DNA from: Clostridiales bacterium
Lineage (GTDB): Bacteria; Bacillota; Clostridia; Christensenellales; Aristaeellaceae
DNA: 64,000 nucleotides
Direction of reading: 5' to 3'
Assembly: GCA_029012285.1 (NCBI GenBank)
Contig: JAQXLU010000154.1
Span: 1 to 64,000 of the forward strand
The notes under the pieces are model-generated. The model did not search any database, had not been told where the DNA came from, and saw only the letters and a list, made by a program, of their open reading frames with translations. The first letter of the stretch is position 1. Each line of letters begins with the position of its first letter. The position numbers were made by a program, and so were the translations under genes. Shown piece after piece: positions 32,099 to 39,771 of the stretch.

Positions 32099-33859
32099 AT
32101 GTTTGATACCTACTTTGCCGCGCATCCCCTGGGAGAGGTGCGCTATGCGCCGCAGTTCCCGCCGATGGCCGACCGTGCCGCCTGGGAGGGCGTGTCCCCC
32201 GAGGATCGGGCTGATTTGCTGTCCCTGGCAGAGACCTGGCGCGCGCGGCCCTATCCGCTGCTGACGGCGGGGATGTACGCGGCCTTTGTGCGCACCGGCA
32301 GCAGGCGGGATTGCGAAACGCCCTATTTCGACCGCCGGAGGAAGCTCTGCGCCGCCGCGCTCCATATGTGCCTGACGGGCACGGAGGACAGCCTCCCCGC
32401 GGTGGAGGATGGCCTCATGCTCATCTGCGAGGAAAGCGCCTGGGGCATCAGCGCCCACCTGGGCCTGAGCGCCGCCCATCCCTTCCCGGATGAGCGCCAC
32501 ACCGTGCTGGACCTGTTCGCGGCCCAGACGGGGATGGTGCTGTCCTTCGTGTGCCAGCTGCTGGAGGGTGTGCTGCATCCCGACCTGGTGGAGCGCGTCC
32601 GCCGGGAGGTAGAGCGGCGGGTGCTGCGCCACTTCATGGAGAACGACGGCGAATGGTGGATGGGCTATGTCCGCAAGGATCTGAACAACTGGACGCCCTG
32701 GATTATCTCCAACGTGCTGATGGCGGCCAATGTCTGGCACTACGGCGGCGCGGCGCTGATTGAACGTGCCTGCATGATGCTGGATCGCTATCTGGCCGTT
32801 GTTCCGGCGGACGGCGGGTGCGACGAGGGCGCGGGCTACTGGAACATGGCCGGCGGCGCGTTCCTGGACTGTCTGATGGTGCTGGAGGCCATGGCGGGCA
32901 TAGCCCTCTTTCAGGAGGAGAAGGTGCGCCGGATGATGGCCTATCCCGAAAAGGTTCACCTGGGCGGCGGATGGTTTGCCAATTTCGCGGACTGTGACGC
33001 GCGCCCCTGGCTGAGCGGCGAAAGGCTGCAATACGCGGGCGAAAGGACGGGCAACGCGGCGCTCATCCGCATGGGAGAGGAGATGCGCACCCCGCCCTCC
33101 CTGGAGCTGAGCGACACGGTGCATCTTTCCCGTCTGTTGATGCGGCTCTTTGGCAGGCATCCGCAAGCAACCCTGGCGGAGCTTCCGCCAAAGGACGTGT
33201 GGCTGCCCGATTTGCAGCTGCGCATCCTCCGCCGGGGGGAGATGACCGTCGCCATCAAGGGCGGGCACAACGCCGAAAACCACAATCACAACGATGTGGG
33301 CAGCTTCCTGCTCATGGCCCGGGGCGATATGCGGCTGGTGGACGCGGGCAACATGGTCTACACCGCCAAGACCTTCTCCGACCGCCGGTATGAGCTGTGG
33401 AACTGCCGCAGCGTGTATCACAACGTGCCCATCATCGGCGGTGCGGAGCAGCAACCGGGCCGGGACTTTGCCGCGCGGGATGTCAAATGCCTGCCCGACG
33501 GCTTGCGCCTGGACATGGGCGGGGCATACCCGGCGGAGGCGGGCGTGACGCGCTGCGTGCGTGAACTGCGCCTGACGCTGGGCCGCATGACCCTGACCGA
33601 GGAGGTTGCCCTCCTGGAGGACAAGCCCGTCACCTGGGTGTTCATGCTAAGGCATGCGCCGGTCATCGGGGAGCGCACCGTAACCCTGGGCGTGGATGGC
33701 CCGCGCTTAACGTGGGACGCGCCCCTGACCCCCCAGGTCGAGCAGCTTGACATCACCGACGACCGTATGCGCCGCAGCTATCCCGGTGTGCTGTGGCGGC
33801 TGATGCTGACCGCGCCTTGCAGCAAGGAGCACCGGGTCAAATTCACCATCGAAGCATAA
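32099..33859 (+). CDS. Heparinase II/III-family polysaccharide lyase-like protein
   Basis: I take the ATG at 32099, which has GGAGG 9 bp upstream, giving 586 residues. The listed 914-residue ORF continues upstream through the antisense strand of the GH43 gene and is not real there. The N-terminal 360 residues form an alpha-helical toroid (NWTPWIISNVLMAANVW, GCDEGAGYWNMAGG). The C-terminal part is the heparinase II/III beta-sheet domain with GGHNAENHNHNDVGSF, which carries the conserved metal and substrate-binding His. No signal peptide is visible. The family cleaves uronic-acid polysaccharides by beta-elimination. The next gene encodes the enzyme that would remove the resulting unsaturated uronate. 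A weak promoter-like TTGGGA...CATACC precedes it. Confidence 0.88.
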   Translation: MFDTYFAAHPLGEVRYAPQFPPMADRAAWEGVSPEDRADLLSLAETWRARPYPLLTAGMYAAFVRTGSRRDCETPYFDRRRKLCAAALHMCLTGTEDSLPAVEDGLMLICEESAWGISAHLGLSAAHPFPDERHTVLDLFAAQTGMVLSFVCQLLEGVLHPDLVERVRREVERRVLRHFMENDGEWWMGYVRKDLNNWTPWIISNVLMAANVWHYGGAALIERACMMLDRYLAVVPADGGCDEGAGYWNMAGGAFLDCLMVLEAMAGIALFQEEKVRRMMAYPEKVHLGGGWFANFADCDARPWLSGERLQYAGERTGNAALIRMGEEMRTPPSLELSDTVHLSRLLMRLFGRHPQATLAELPPKDVWLPDLQLRILRRGEMTVAIKGGHNAENHNHNDVGSFLLMARGDMRLVDAGNMVYTAKTFSDRRYELWNCRSVYHNVPIIGGAEQQPGRDFAARDVKCLPDGLRLDMGGAYPAEAGVTRCVRELRLTLGRMTLTEEVALLEDKPVTWVFMLRHAPVIGERTVTLGVDGPRLTWDAPLTPQVEQLDITDDRMRRSYPGVLWRLMLTAPCSKEHRVKFTIEA

Positions 33860-33868
33860 GGAGGCACC

Positions 33869-34996
33869 ATGCATAACAACCTTGATGAAGTGATTGAAAA
33901 GGTGGTCGCCAAGCTCCGCCGGACGATGCCGGAGGCCGCCAAATCCAACCGCGTCCCCTACGCCAGCCGCGATGGCAAATGGGTGGAATCCCCCTGGAAT
34001 TTGGGCAATTCCTGGTGGACGGCGGGCTTCTGGCCGGGGCTGATGTGGCTGCTGAATGCCCTGTCCCCCGACGAGGCCTTCCACCAGGAGGCGCTGCGCA
34101 CGACGGAGCTGATGACGGACGAATTCCGCGTCTACCGCCATTTGAACCACGACGTGGGCTTCATGTACCTGCTCTCCTGCGGCGCGAAGCACAAGCTTGA
34201 CGGCGACGAGCAGGCCAAGTGGGACACCCTCCACGCCGCGTCGCTGCTGATGGGCCGCTTCAACCCCACATCGACGCCCCGCGCGGGCTTCATCCGCGCC
34301 TGGGACGGCAGGGAGCAGCTGGGCTACGCCATCATCGACTGCATGATGAACCTGCCCCTGCTCTATCGCGCCACCCGGGAGACGGGCGATCCCCGCTTTG
34401 CGGCGGTGGCCCGTATCCACGCGGATACGGCGGCGAAGCATTTCGTCCGGGAGGATGGCTCCTGCCGCCACATCGTCGAGCTTGACCCGGTGACGGGGGC
34501 GTTCGTCCGGGAGCACGGCGGGCAGGGCTGTGGCGTGGGCAGCAGCTGGAGCCGCGGCCAGGCCTGGGCGCTGTACGGCTTCACGCTCCTGTACATGAAC
34601 ACAGGCGAAGCCCGCGACCTGGCTACGGCGGAGAAGATCGCCCGCTACTTTGCCGCCAACATCCGCAAGGACGGCCTGACCGACTGCGACTTCCGCCAGG
34701 ACGCGCAGGTGTACCGGCTGGACAACATCGCCGGGGCGGTTGCAGCCTGCGGCTTCCTCGAATTGGCGAGGATCACCGGCAAGGAAGCCTACCGCGCCGA
34801 CGCTGAAAAGCTGCTGGACGGCCTGATTGACCACTGCTGCGACTTTGGCGACGCCTATTGCGGGCTGCTCACCCACTGCACCGCCGCCTACCACGACGAC
34901 AACGCGGGCACGCACACCAACATCACCTATGGCGACTATTTCTTTGTGGAAGCGCTGTGCAAAATGAAGGGCGTTGACCCCATGCTCTGGATTTGA
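33869..34996 (+). CDS. Glycoside hydrolase family 88 unsaturated glucuronyl hydrolase
   Basis: The protein has 375 residues and an alpha6/alpha6 barrel. Characteristic motifs are NSWWTAGFWPGLMWLL, HDVGFMYLLSCG with the catalytic Asp, YAIIDCMMNLPLLY with the second Asp, and SSWSRGQAWALYGF. GH88 enzymes hydrate the double bond of unsaturated uronic acids left by lyases and so release them from oligosaccharides in the cytosol. It starts 9 bp after the lyase gene with AAGGAGG 5 bp upstream, so the two form a lyase-hydrolase operon. No downstream uronate catabolism genes are in the window. Confidence 0.92.
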   Translation: MHNNLDEVIEKVVAKLRRTMPEAAKSNRVPYASRDGKWVESPWNLGNSWWTAGFWPGLMWLLNALSPDEAFHQEALRTTELMTDEFRVYRHLNHDVGFMYLLSCGAKHKLDGDEQAKWDTLHAASLLMGRFNPTSTPRAGFIRAWDGREQLGYAIIDCMMNLPLLYRATRETGDPRFAAVARIHADTAAKHFVREDGSCRHIVELDPVTGAFVREHGGQGCGVGSSWSRGQAWALYGFTLLYMNTGEARDLATAEKIARYFAANIRKDGLTDCDFRQDAQVYRLDNIAGAVAACGFLELARITGKEAYRADAEKLLDGLIDHCCDFGDAYCGLLTHCTAAYHDDNAGTHTNITYGDYFFVEALCKMKGVDPMLWI

Positions 34997-35011
34997 ACAC
35001 CAACAAAATGT

Positions 35012-35036
35012 CCTCCCTCGGCCATGCCGGGGGAGG
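35012..35036. terminator. Bidirectional hairpin between GH88 and the P-loop gene
   Basis: CCTCCC...GGGAGG encloses a GC-rich stem. T-runs are weak on both sides, but the convergent position supports a shared terminator. Confidence 0.5.
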
Positions 35037-35043
35037 CTTGCGT

Positions 35044-35712
35044 TCAGAGCTTGAAGTGGCGCGATAACGCGGAAAGCGTTTCCTCGCGGGTGTCATGCTC
35101 GAAGTCGGAGCGCGTCAGGGTGAAGAAGCCCGTGTGCTGCCAGTCGATTTCCAGCGGCGGATGATACAGCGCCCAGCTGTTGAAATTCCGGAGCGTGGCC
35201 TCCGGGTCGGGGCACTTGTTGATTTCGGCGCGCATGAACTGCTTGTCCGGATCGTCCCGGTCGAAGAACCTCTGCGCGGTGATGTCCGGCGGGTCGCAGA
35301 GCATGATGGCCACATGGTCGTAATCGGAAATTTCCCGCAGCACATCCGGGGGAATGTTGGTGTCCACGATAACCTTCTGTCCGCCCGCGGCCAGGCGGAG
35401 CAGCGCCAGGATCTCGATTTCGATACATTCCTGGGTCGTCTGGCTCATCCAGCGGAAGTGCTCCTCGGGGGTCTGGTTGAGCCATTCGGGCCAGCCGGTC
35501 ATGGTGTCGAAGTAGCACAAGCCGGGCTGCTTCCAGCGGTCGAGCTTCTCCCGGGGAAAGGCGTCGTGGTAGTTTTCTCCGCAGTGAATCATCCCGTAGC
35601 GCTCCGAGAGCATGCGCACCATGGTGGATTTGCCCGCGTAGCTGTGTCCGTTGATGAAATACACGTTGCGCAGATAATGGCGGATGAGGTTGTCACTGAT
35701 CTGGATTTTCAT
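35044..35712 (-). CDS. P-loop kinase-like protein
   Basis: The protein has 222 residues. A Walker A motif is GHSYAGKST at about residue 21, and a Walker B-like strand is KVIVDTNIP. The layout, with a lid-like Arg/Asp region (QRFFDRDDPDKQFMR), resembles small-molecule or nucleoside kinases of the AAA_33/shikimate-kinase type. The substrate is unknown. It starts with ATG at 35712 after CAGGAGGG. It lies 15 bp after the Nudix-GNAT gene and belongs to an mscS-Nudix-kinase series on the minus strand. Confidence 0.75.
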   Translation of the reverse strand: MKIQISDNLIRHYLRNVYFINGHSYAGKSTMVRMLSERYGMIHCGENYHDAFPREKLDRWKQPGLCYFDTMTGWPEWLNQTPEEHFRWMSQTTQECIEIEILALLRLAAGGQKVIVDTNIPPDVLREISDYDHVAIMLCDPPDITAQRFFDRDDPDKQFMRAEINKCPDPEATLRNFNSWALYHPPLEIDWQHTGFFTLTRSDFEHDTREETLSALSRHFKL

Positions 35713-35727
35713 GATTCCCTCCTGGCG

Positions 35728-36672
35728 TCAGATGTGTCTGGCAAAGATGCTGTCCGCGTCGCCGCCGTAGTTGGTCAGCTCGTCGATCTTGTCAAAGCCG
35801 TAGCGCTCATAGAAGCCGGTCATGTCCGATGGGACATAGACCGTGCCAAAGCCCTGGGCCTTCGCGTAGGCGATGGCCGCGTCCAGTAGCAGACCGCACA
35901 CGCCCTGTCCGCGAGCGGCTTCCCCCACGAAGATGCTGCTGATCCACGGCCAGTAGCGGTTTTCCGGGTAGTAGTCCGTCCGGAGGAAGGTGCAGTAGCC
36001 GATGATCTCCTCGCCCTGCATGGCGGCGAAGGCGGTTTCCCAGCCGGTGAAGCGGTTCTCCCGGAGCATTTCCGCCACATGAGGCCCCGCTGCCCAGGAG
36101 CAGCGCTGGGCATAGTCGGCCAGGCGCGGACGCAGCGGAGAATCGGCGGTGACGCGCAATACCCGGATGGCTTGCCAAGCCCGGTAGGCGTTTAGCGCCG
36201 CCATATCCCGCGCCTGCAGGAATCTGCCCTGGGGACGCTTGGTGACCGGCGTGGCGATGCGCTCATAGGCTTCCTCCGGTGTGCACCAAAGCACGCGGGT
36301 ACGGTTGGCAAGCTCCGCCTGGGTCAGATGCGGGGTGAGCGTGTCGTCCGCCGTGCGAACAATATAGTAGTAGGAAAGCTGCGTGAAATCCGCATGGGCG
36401 CGGTTTTCCTCCACATAGCCCAGGGGCGTGACGGATGTGATGGTGCAGCCCGTTTCCTCGTTGAGCTCCCGGCGCAGGGCTGCCTCGATGGATTCCCCTG
36501 CATCCACCCCGCCGCCGGGCAGGGTATGGATGTCGTACTTTTCCGCGTACATCACGGCCAGCATGTCGCCGGGGTTGACGACGATGGCCCGGGCGGTCAC
36601 GCGGGGCGCGGCGCTGGACAGTCCCGGTAGGCCGAGTATGTCCATGTCGGTCAGGGAAGCGATACGGCGCAT
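35728..36672 (-). CDS. Nudix hydrolase-GNAT acetyltransferase fusion
   Basis: The protein has 314 residues. Residues about 20-150 contain a complete Nudix box, GGGVDAGESIEAALRRELNE plus ETGC, for hydrolysis of a nucleoside-diphosphate-linked compound. Residues about 165-314 are a GNAT N-acetyltransferase fold with the acetyl-CoA loop VGEAARGQGVCGLLL and the C-terminal GFYERYGF strand. Both halves keep their key motifs. A single ORF with AAGGAGG before the ATG argues against a sequencing fusion. The substrates are unknown. A two-domain enzyme that processes and acetylates related metabolites is possible. Confidence 0.88.
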   Translation of the reverse strand: MRRIASLTDMDILGLPGLSSAAPRVTARAIVVNPGDMLAVMYAEKYDIHTLPGGGVDAGESIEAALRRELNEETGCTITSVTPLGYVEENRAHADFTQLSYYYIVRTADDTLTPHLTQAELANRTRVLWCTPEEAYERIATPVTKRPQGRFLQARDMAALNAYRAWQAIRVLRVTADSPLRPRLADYAQRCSWAAGPHVAEMLRENRFTGWETAFAAMQGEEIIGYCTFLRTDYYPENRYWPWISSIFVGEAARGQGVCGLLLDAAIAYAKAQGFGTVYVPSDMTGFYERYGFDKIDELTNYGGDADSIFARHI

Positions 36673-36694
36673 GGGTGTTCCTCCTTGGCGCGGC

Positions 36695-37519
36695 TCAGCG
36701 GTCTTGCGGATTTACATGCACATCCAGTTGCTGATGGGGCATGACGATGCCGTTTTCGTCAAAGGCCAGCTTGATGGCGCGGAGCAGCGCAAACCGGGTG
36801 TCCCAGTACTTGTCACCGGGGCACCAGATGCGCACGCCGTAGAGCAGCGCGCTGTCGGTGATGTCGGTCAGCACCACGGAGGGCGCGGGGTCGGTCAGGA
36901 CGTTGGGGTTTGCCGATAGCACGCTGGCGATCACGCGCTCCACCTGCTCCAGCGGCGCGGCGGGGTCAACGCGGAAGGTCAGATCCACGCGGCGGGTTTC
37001 GGCCACGGTCATGTCCTTGACCACGGCGTTGGCCAGGGAGCCGTTGGGCACGGTGACCTCGATGTTGTCAAAGGTGCGCAGCACGGTATACACCACGGTG
37101 ATGGCCTTGACCGTGCCCTCCACGCTGATGTCGGGGGCGGAAATGTAATCCCCGGCGCGGAAGGGCTTGAACATGAGGATCATCAGCCCGCCGATCAGGT
37201 TGCTCAGCGAGCCCTGGATGGCCAGGCCGATGGCCGCCATGAAGGAGGCCAGCACCGCGATGAAGGATGTGGTCGGGATGCCCATGATCATCGCCACGCT
37301 GATGAACAGCAGCGCGTAGAGCAGGATGGACAGGGCGCTGGAGAGGAAGGAACGGATGCCCGCATCCAGCTGCTGCATGAAGGACAGCTGGGGGATCTTG
37401 CGCTTGAGCCACTTGATGAGCTTCCAGCCCACCAGCAGCACGGCGGCGGCGTAGAGGATTTTCAGGCCGACCGTGCAGGCCAGCTCTATCAGGGTATCCA
37501 GCAGTGTTTCAAAATTCAT
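36695..37519 (-). CDS. mscS: Small-conductance mechanosensitive channel, MscS family
   Basis: The protein has 274 residues. Three transmembrane helices precede a Gly/Ala-rich pore helix (FMAAIGLAIQGSLSNLIGG), and the beta domain begins at PFRAGDYISAPDISVEGTV. C-terminal segments PNGSLANAVVKDMT and the alpha/beta domain match MscS. It opens under membrane tension and releases osmolytes during hypo-osmotic shock. It has its own promoter and a GAGGT ribosome binding site. Confidence 0.93.
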   Translation of the reverse strand: MNFETLLDTLIELACTVGLKILYAAAVLLVGWKLIKWLKRKIPQLSFMQQLDAGIRSFLSSALSILLYALLFISVAMIMGIPTTSFIAVLASFMAAIGLAIQGSLSNLIGGLMILMFKPFRAGDYISAPDISVEGTVKAITVVYTVLRTFDNIEVTVPNGSLANAVVKDMTVAETRRVDLTFRVDPAAPLEQVERVIASVLSANPNVLTDPAPSVVLTDITDSALLYGVRIWCPGDKYWDTRFALLRAIKLAFDENGIVMPHQQLDVHVNPQDR

Positions 37520-37558
37520 CGTTTGTACCTCGCAATGATGGGGTGGGGTGTTGCTTCT

Positions 37559-37587
37559 ATTTTATAGCACGCGGCGGAGGATGTCAA
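37559..37587 (-). promoter_or_regulatory. Promoter for mscS
   Basis: TTGACA, 17 bp, TAAAAT on the minus strand, 40 bp before the start codon. Confidence 0.85.
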
Positions 37588-37681
37588 CGGGAGGAAGCGG
37601 GCGGTTGATGCAGGAAACAGAGGAACGGCGGCGCTGAAGATGACCTGCAGACGCCGGAACGACGGATGTGCCGAAAGACAC

Positions 37682-37716
37682 AAAAAAACGCCTCGAAGCG
37701 AATCGAAGCGTTTTGA
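37682..37716 (-). terminator. Terminator of the tRNA operon
   Basis: On the minus strand AAAACGC pairs with GCGTTTT, with inner pairing of the TTCGA repeats, followed by a run of seven T. Confidence 0.8.
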
Positions 37717-37717
37717 G

Positions 37718-37789
37718 AGGTGCCACCCAGATTTGAACTGGGGAGTGAAGGTTTTGCAGACCTTTGCCTTACCACTTGGCCATGGCACC
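37718..37789 (-). tRNA. tRNA-Cys (GCA)
   Basis: Acceptor GGTGCCA/TGGCACC with U73, anticodon loop CTGCAAA, and T-loop TTCAAAT are all present. CCA is not encoded. It is the last tRNA of the operon. Confidence 0.95.
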
Positions 37790-37831
37790 AAAGCGTTCTC
37801 CTGCGGGGCAGGGGAGGCTGCCTATGAAAAG

Positions 37832-37904
37832 AGCGGTAGACGAGGCTCGGACTCGCGACCTCCACCTTGGCAAGGTGGCGCTCTACCAACTGAGCTACTA
37901 CCGC
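37832..37904 (-). tRNA. tRNA-Gly (GCC)
   Basis: Acceptor GCGGTAG/CTACCGC is perfect, and the anticodon loop is TTGCCAA. The T-loop reads TCCGAGC instead of the usual TTCGAGC, so position 55 is C. CCA is not encoded. Confidence 0.93.
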
Positions 37905-37910
37905 ATAAAG

Positions 37911-37983
37911 TGCCGCGGGGCGGAATCGAACCACCGACACGTAGATTTTCAGTCTACTGCTCTACCGACTGAGCTACCGAGGC
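37911..37983 (-). tRNA. tRNA-Phe (GAA)
   Basis: Anticodon loop CTGAAAA, D-arm GCTC/GAGC and T-arm GGTGG/CCGCC are intact. Acceptor GCCTCGG/CCGCGGC has one U4-C69 mismatch. A73 is as expected, and CCA is not encoded. Confidence 0.92.
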
Positions 37984-37993
37984 ATATGTATGG

Positions 37994-38067
37994 CGACCCG
38001 GAAGGGGCTCGAACCCTCGACCTCCAACGTGACAGGCTGGCGCTCTAACCAACTGAGCTACCGGGCC
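37994..38067 (-). tRNA. tRNA-Asp (GTC)
   Basis: Acceptor GGCCCGG/CCGGGTC has one G-U pair, the anticodon loop is CTGTCAC, and the discriminator is G73, typical for Asp. Confidence 0.95.
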
Positions 38068-38079
38068 ACAGTGCTTGTG

Positions 38080-38152
38080 TGGGAACAACAGGGCTCGAAC
38101 CTGTGACCCTCTGCTTGTAAGGCAGATGCTCTCCCAGCTGAGCTATGCTCCC
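38080..38152 (-). tRNA. tRNA-Val (TAC)
   Basis: Acceptor GGGAGCA/TGTTCCC with A73 and anticodon loop CTTACAA are present. It is the first tRNA after the promoter. Confidence 0.95.
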
Positions 38153-38183
38153 ATTCGTCGCTTCTGTCGTGGCGACGTGTTAC

Positions 38184-38212
38184 ATGATACCATGGTTTGG
38201 ACACCTTGTCAA
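38184..38212 (-). promoter_or_regulatory. Promoter of the tRNA operon
   Basis: TTGACA, 17 bp, TATCAT on the minus strand, about 30 bp before tRNA-Val. It expresses Val-Asp-Phe-Gly-Cys as one precursor. Confidence 0.88.
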
Positions 38213-38302
38213 GGGGGATTTGCAAGTTTTTTTGAAAATTCCCGCCCCTGCCCTGCAGCGCAAAAAAGCCGACAGAAAAGGCGAAAATTTTGCAAAAAGT
38301 GC

Positions 38303-38331
38303 TTGATTTTACTGGGCAAGTTGTGTACAAT
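38303..38331 (+). promoter_or_regulatory. Promoter of the nucleoside importer operon
   Basis: TTGATT, 17 bp, TACAAT on the plus strand. Confidence 0.8.
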
Positions 38332-38339
38332 AAGGGCGT

Positions 38340-38374
38340 GTTTCCTGAAGAATGTTCGCTTTTTTTGAGGAAAC
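38340..38374 (+). other. 5'-end stem-loop of the nup mRNA
   Basis: GTTTCCT pairs with AGGAAAC at the predicted 5' end of the transcript. It probably protects the mRNA. I see no purine-riboswitch core here. Confidence 0.45.
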
Positions 38375-38419
38375 AGAACGATACTCTCTCACCCATCGAA
38401 ACAGAGGAGGACAATCACC

Positions 38420-39610
38420 ATGAAAAAGTTCGCATCTCTGATTCTGGCGCTGGTGCTGTGCCTGTGCAGCGTGTCTGCCCTGGCTGACCGCGCCCCCGTC
38501 GCCAAGGAAGACCTCAAGGTTGGCTTCATCTTCCTGCACGACGAGAATTCCACCTACGACCTGAACTTCATCACCGCCGCCAAGGAAATCTGCGACAAGC
38601 TGGGCATCGCCTATGTGATGAAGACCAACATCCCCGAGGGCCAGGAGTGCTACGACGCCGCTGCCGAGCTGGCGGACGACGGCTGCAACATCATCTTCGC
38701 TGACTCCTTCGGCCATGAGTCCTACATGATCCAGGCTGCCATGGAGTTCCCGGAGGTGGAGTTCTGCCACGCCACCGGCACCAAGGCGCACACCGAGGGT
38801 CTGTCCAACTACCACAACGCCTTTGCGACCATCTATGAGGGCCGCTACCTGGCGGGCGTTGCCGCTGGTTTGAAGCTCAACGAGATGATCGAGGCTGGCA
38901 AGATCACCGCCGACCAGGCCAAGATCGGCTACGTCGGCGCCTTCCCCTACGCGGAAGTGAAGTCCGGCTACACCTCCTTCTTCCTGGGCGCCCGCTCCGT
39001 GTGCCCCACCGCCACCATGGAAGTTACCTTCACCTACTCCTGGTACGATGAGGCCATGGAGAAGGAAGGCGCTCAGATGCTGATCCAGAAGGGCTGCGCG
39101 CTCATCTCCCAGCATGCTGACTCCATGGGTGCTCCCACCGCCTGTGAGGTGGCTGGCGTGCCCAACGTCTCCTACAATGGCTCCACCGTGTCTGCCTGCC
39201 CCAACACCTTCATCGTGTCCTCCCGCATCAACTGGGCGCCCTACTTCGAGTACATCATGACCTGCGTGATGAACGGCGAAGCCATCGACACTGACTGGAC
39301 CGGCACCGTGGCTACCGGCTCTGTGGAGCTGTCCGCCGTGAACGAGCAGGCTGCTGCCAAGGGCACCATCGAGAAGCTGGAGGCGGTCAAGGCTGGCCTG
39401 GCTGACGGCTCCATCAAGGTGTTCGACACCGCGACCTTCACCGTTGGCGGCCAGCCCCTGACCACCTACCTGGCCGACGTGGATGATATGGGCGACTTCC
39501 AGGGCGAGACCGAGGTCATCATCGGCGGCGAGTTCGCTGAGTCCAAGTTCCGTTCCGCGCCCTACTTCGATATCAACATCGACGGCATCACCCTGCCCGA
39601 GGGCATGTAA
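38420..39610 (+). CDS. BMP-family nucleoside-binding protein
   Basis: The protein has 396 residues with a signal peptide (FASLILALVLCLCSVSALA). The Cys residues do not fit a lipobox, unlike most Gram-positive BMP proteins. Basic-membrane-protein family motifs are LKVGFIFLHDENSTYD, CNIIFADSFGHE, NYHNAFATIYEGRYLAGVAAG, KIGYVGAFPYAEVKSG and ALISQHADSMG. Members such as PnrA and the NupN protein bind purine nucleosides. The genes that follow encode the matching ATPase and two permeases, which supports nucleoside import. AGAGGAGG lies before the ATG. A strong terminator after the gene should make it the most abundant product of the operon. Confidence 0.92.
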   Translation: MKKFASLILALVLCLCSVSALADRAPVAKEDLKVGFIFLHDENSTYDLNFITAAKEICDKLGIAYVMKTNIPEGQECYDAAAELADDGCNIIFADSFGHESYMIQAAMEFPEVEFCHATGTKAHTEGLSNYHNAFATIYEGRYLAGVAAGLKLNEMIEAGKITADQAKIGYVGAFPYAEVKSGYTSFFLGARSVCPTATMEVTFTYSWYDEAMEKEGAQMLIQKGCALISQHADSMGAPTACEVAGVPNVSYNGSTVSACPNTFIVSSRINWAPYFEYIMTCVMNGEAIDTDWTGTVATGSVELSAVNEQAAAKGTIEKLEAVKAGLADGSIKVFDTATFTVGGQPLTTYLADVDDMGDFQGETEVIIGGEFAESKFRSAPYFDINIDGITLPEGM

Positions 39611-39637
39611 TCACACCCGGTCAACCATGTTTTCCTC

Positions 39638-39678
39638 GGCAGTCCCGGCCTTTCGGGGCCGGGACTGCCTTCCTTTCT
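39638..39678 (+). terminator. Terminator/attenuator between the binding protein and ATPase genes
   Basis: GGCAGTCCCGGCC pairs perfectly with GGCCGGGACTGCC (13 bp), followed by TTCCTTTCT. Read-through would supply the rest of the importer. Confidence 0.85.
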
Positions 39679-39680
39679 GA

Positions 39681-39730
39681 CACTGCAAATGAAAGTGCAG
39701 GCGAATGCGGCTGCATTCCCATTTGCAGTG
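39681..39730 (+). other. Long stem-loop upstream of the nucleoside ATPase gene
   Basis: CACTGCAAATG pairs with CATTTGCAGTG over 11 bp, with an inner TGCAG/CTGCA stem, and TTTCTCCATTTTT follows. It directly follows the terminator and could be a second attenuator or a 5' stabiliser of a processed mRNA. Confidence 0.6.
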
Positions 39731-39771
39731 TTTCTCCATTTTTCTCTGCAACAGACAAAGGAGTGAGTCGG

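Noticed and set aside
37516-38414. Several ORFs of 90-118 aa over the tRNA cluster
   Set aside because: They overlap five intact tRNA genes and their promoters.
38332-38419. Purine riboswitch before the nucleoside importer
   Set aside because: The leader is short and has one simple hairpin, with no conserved purine-aptamer junction sequences.
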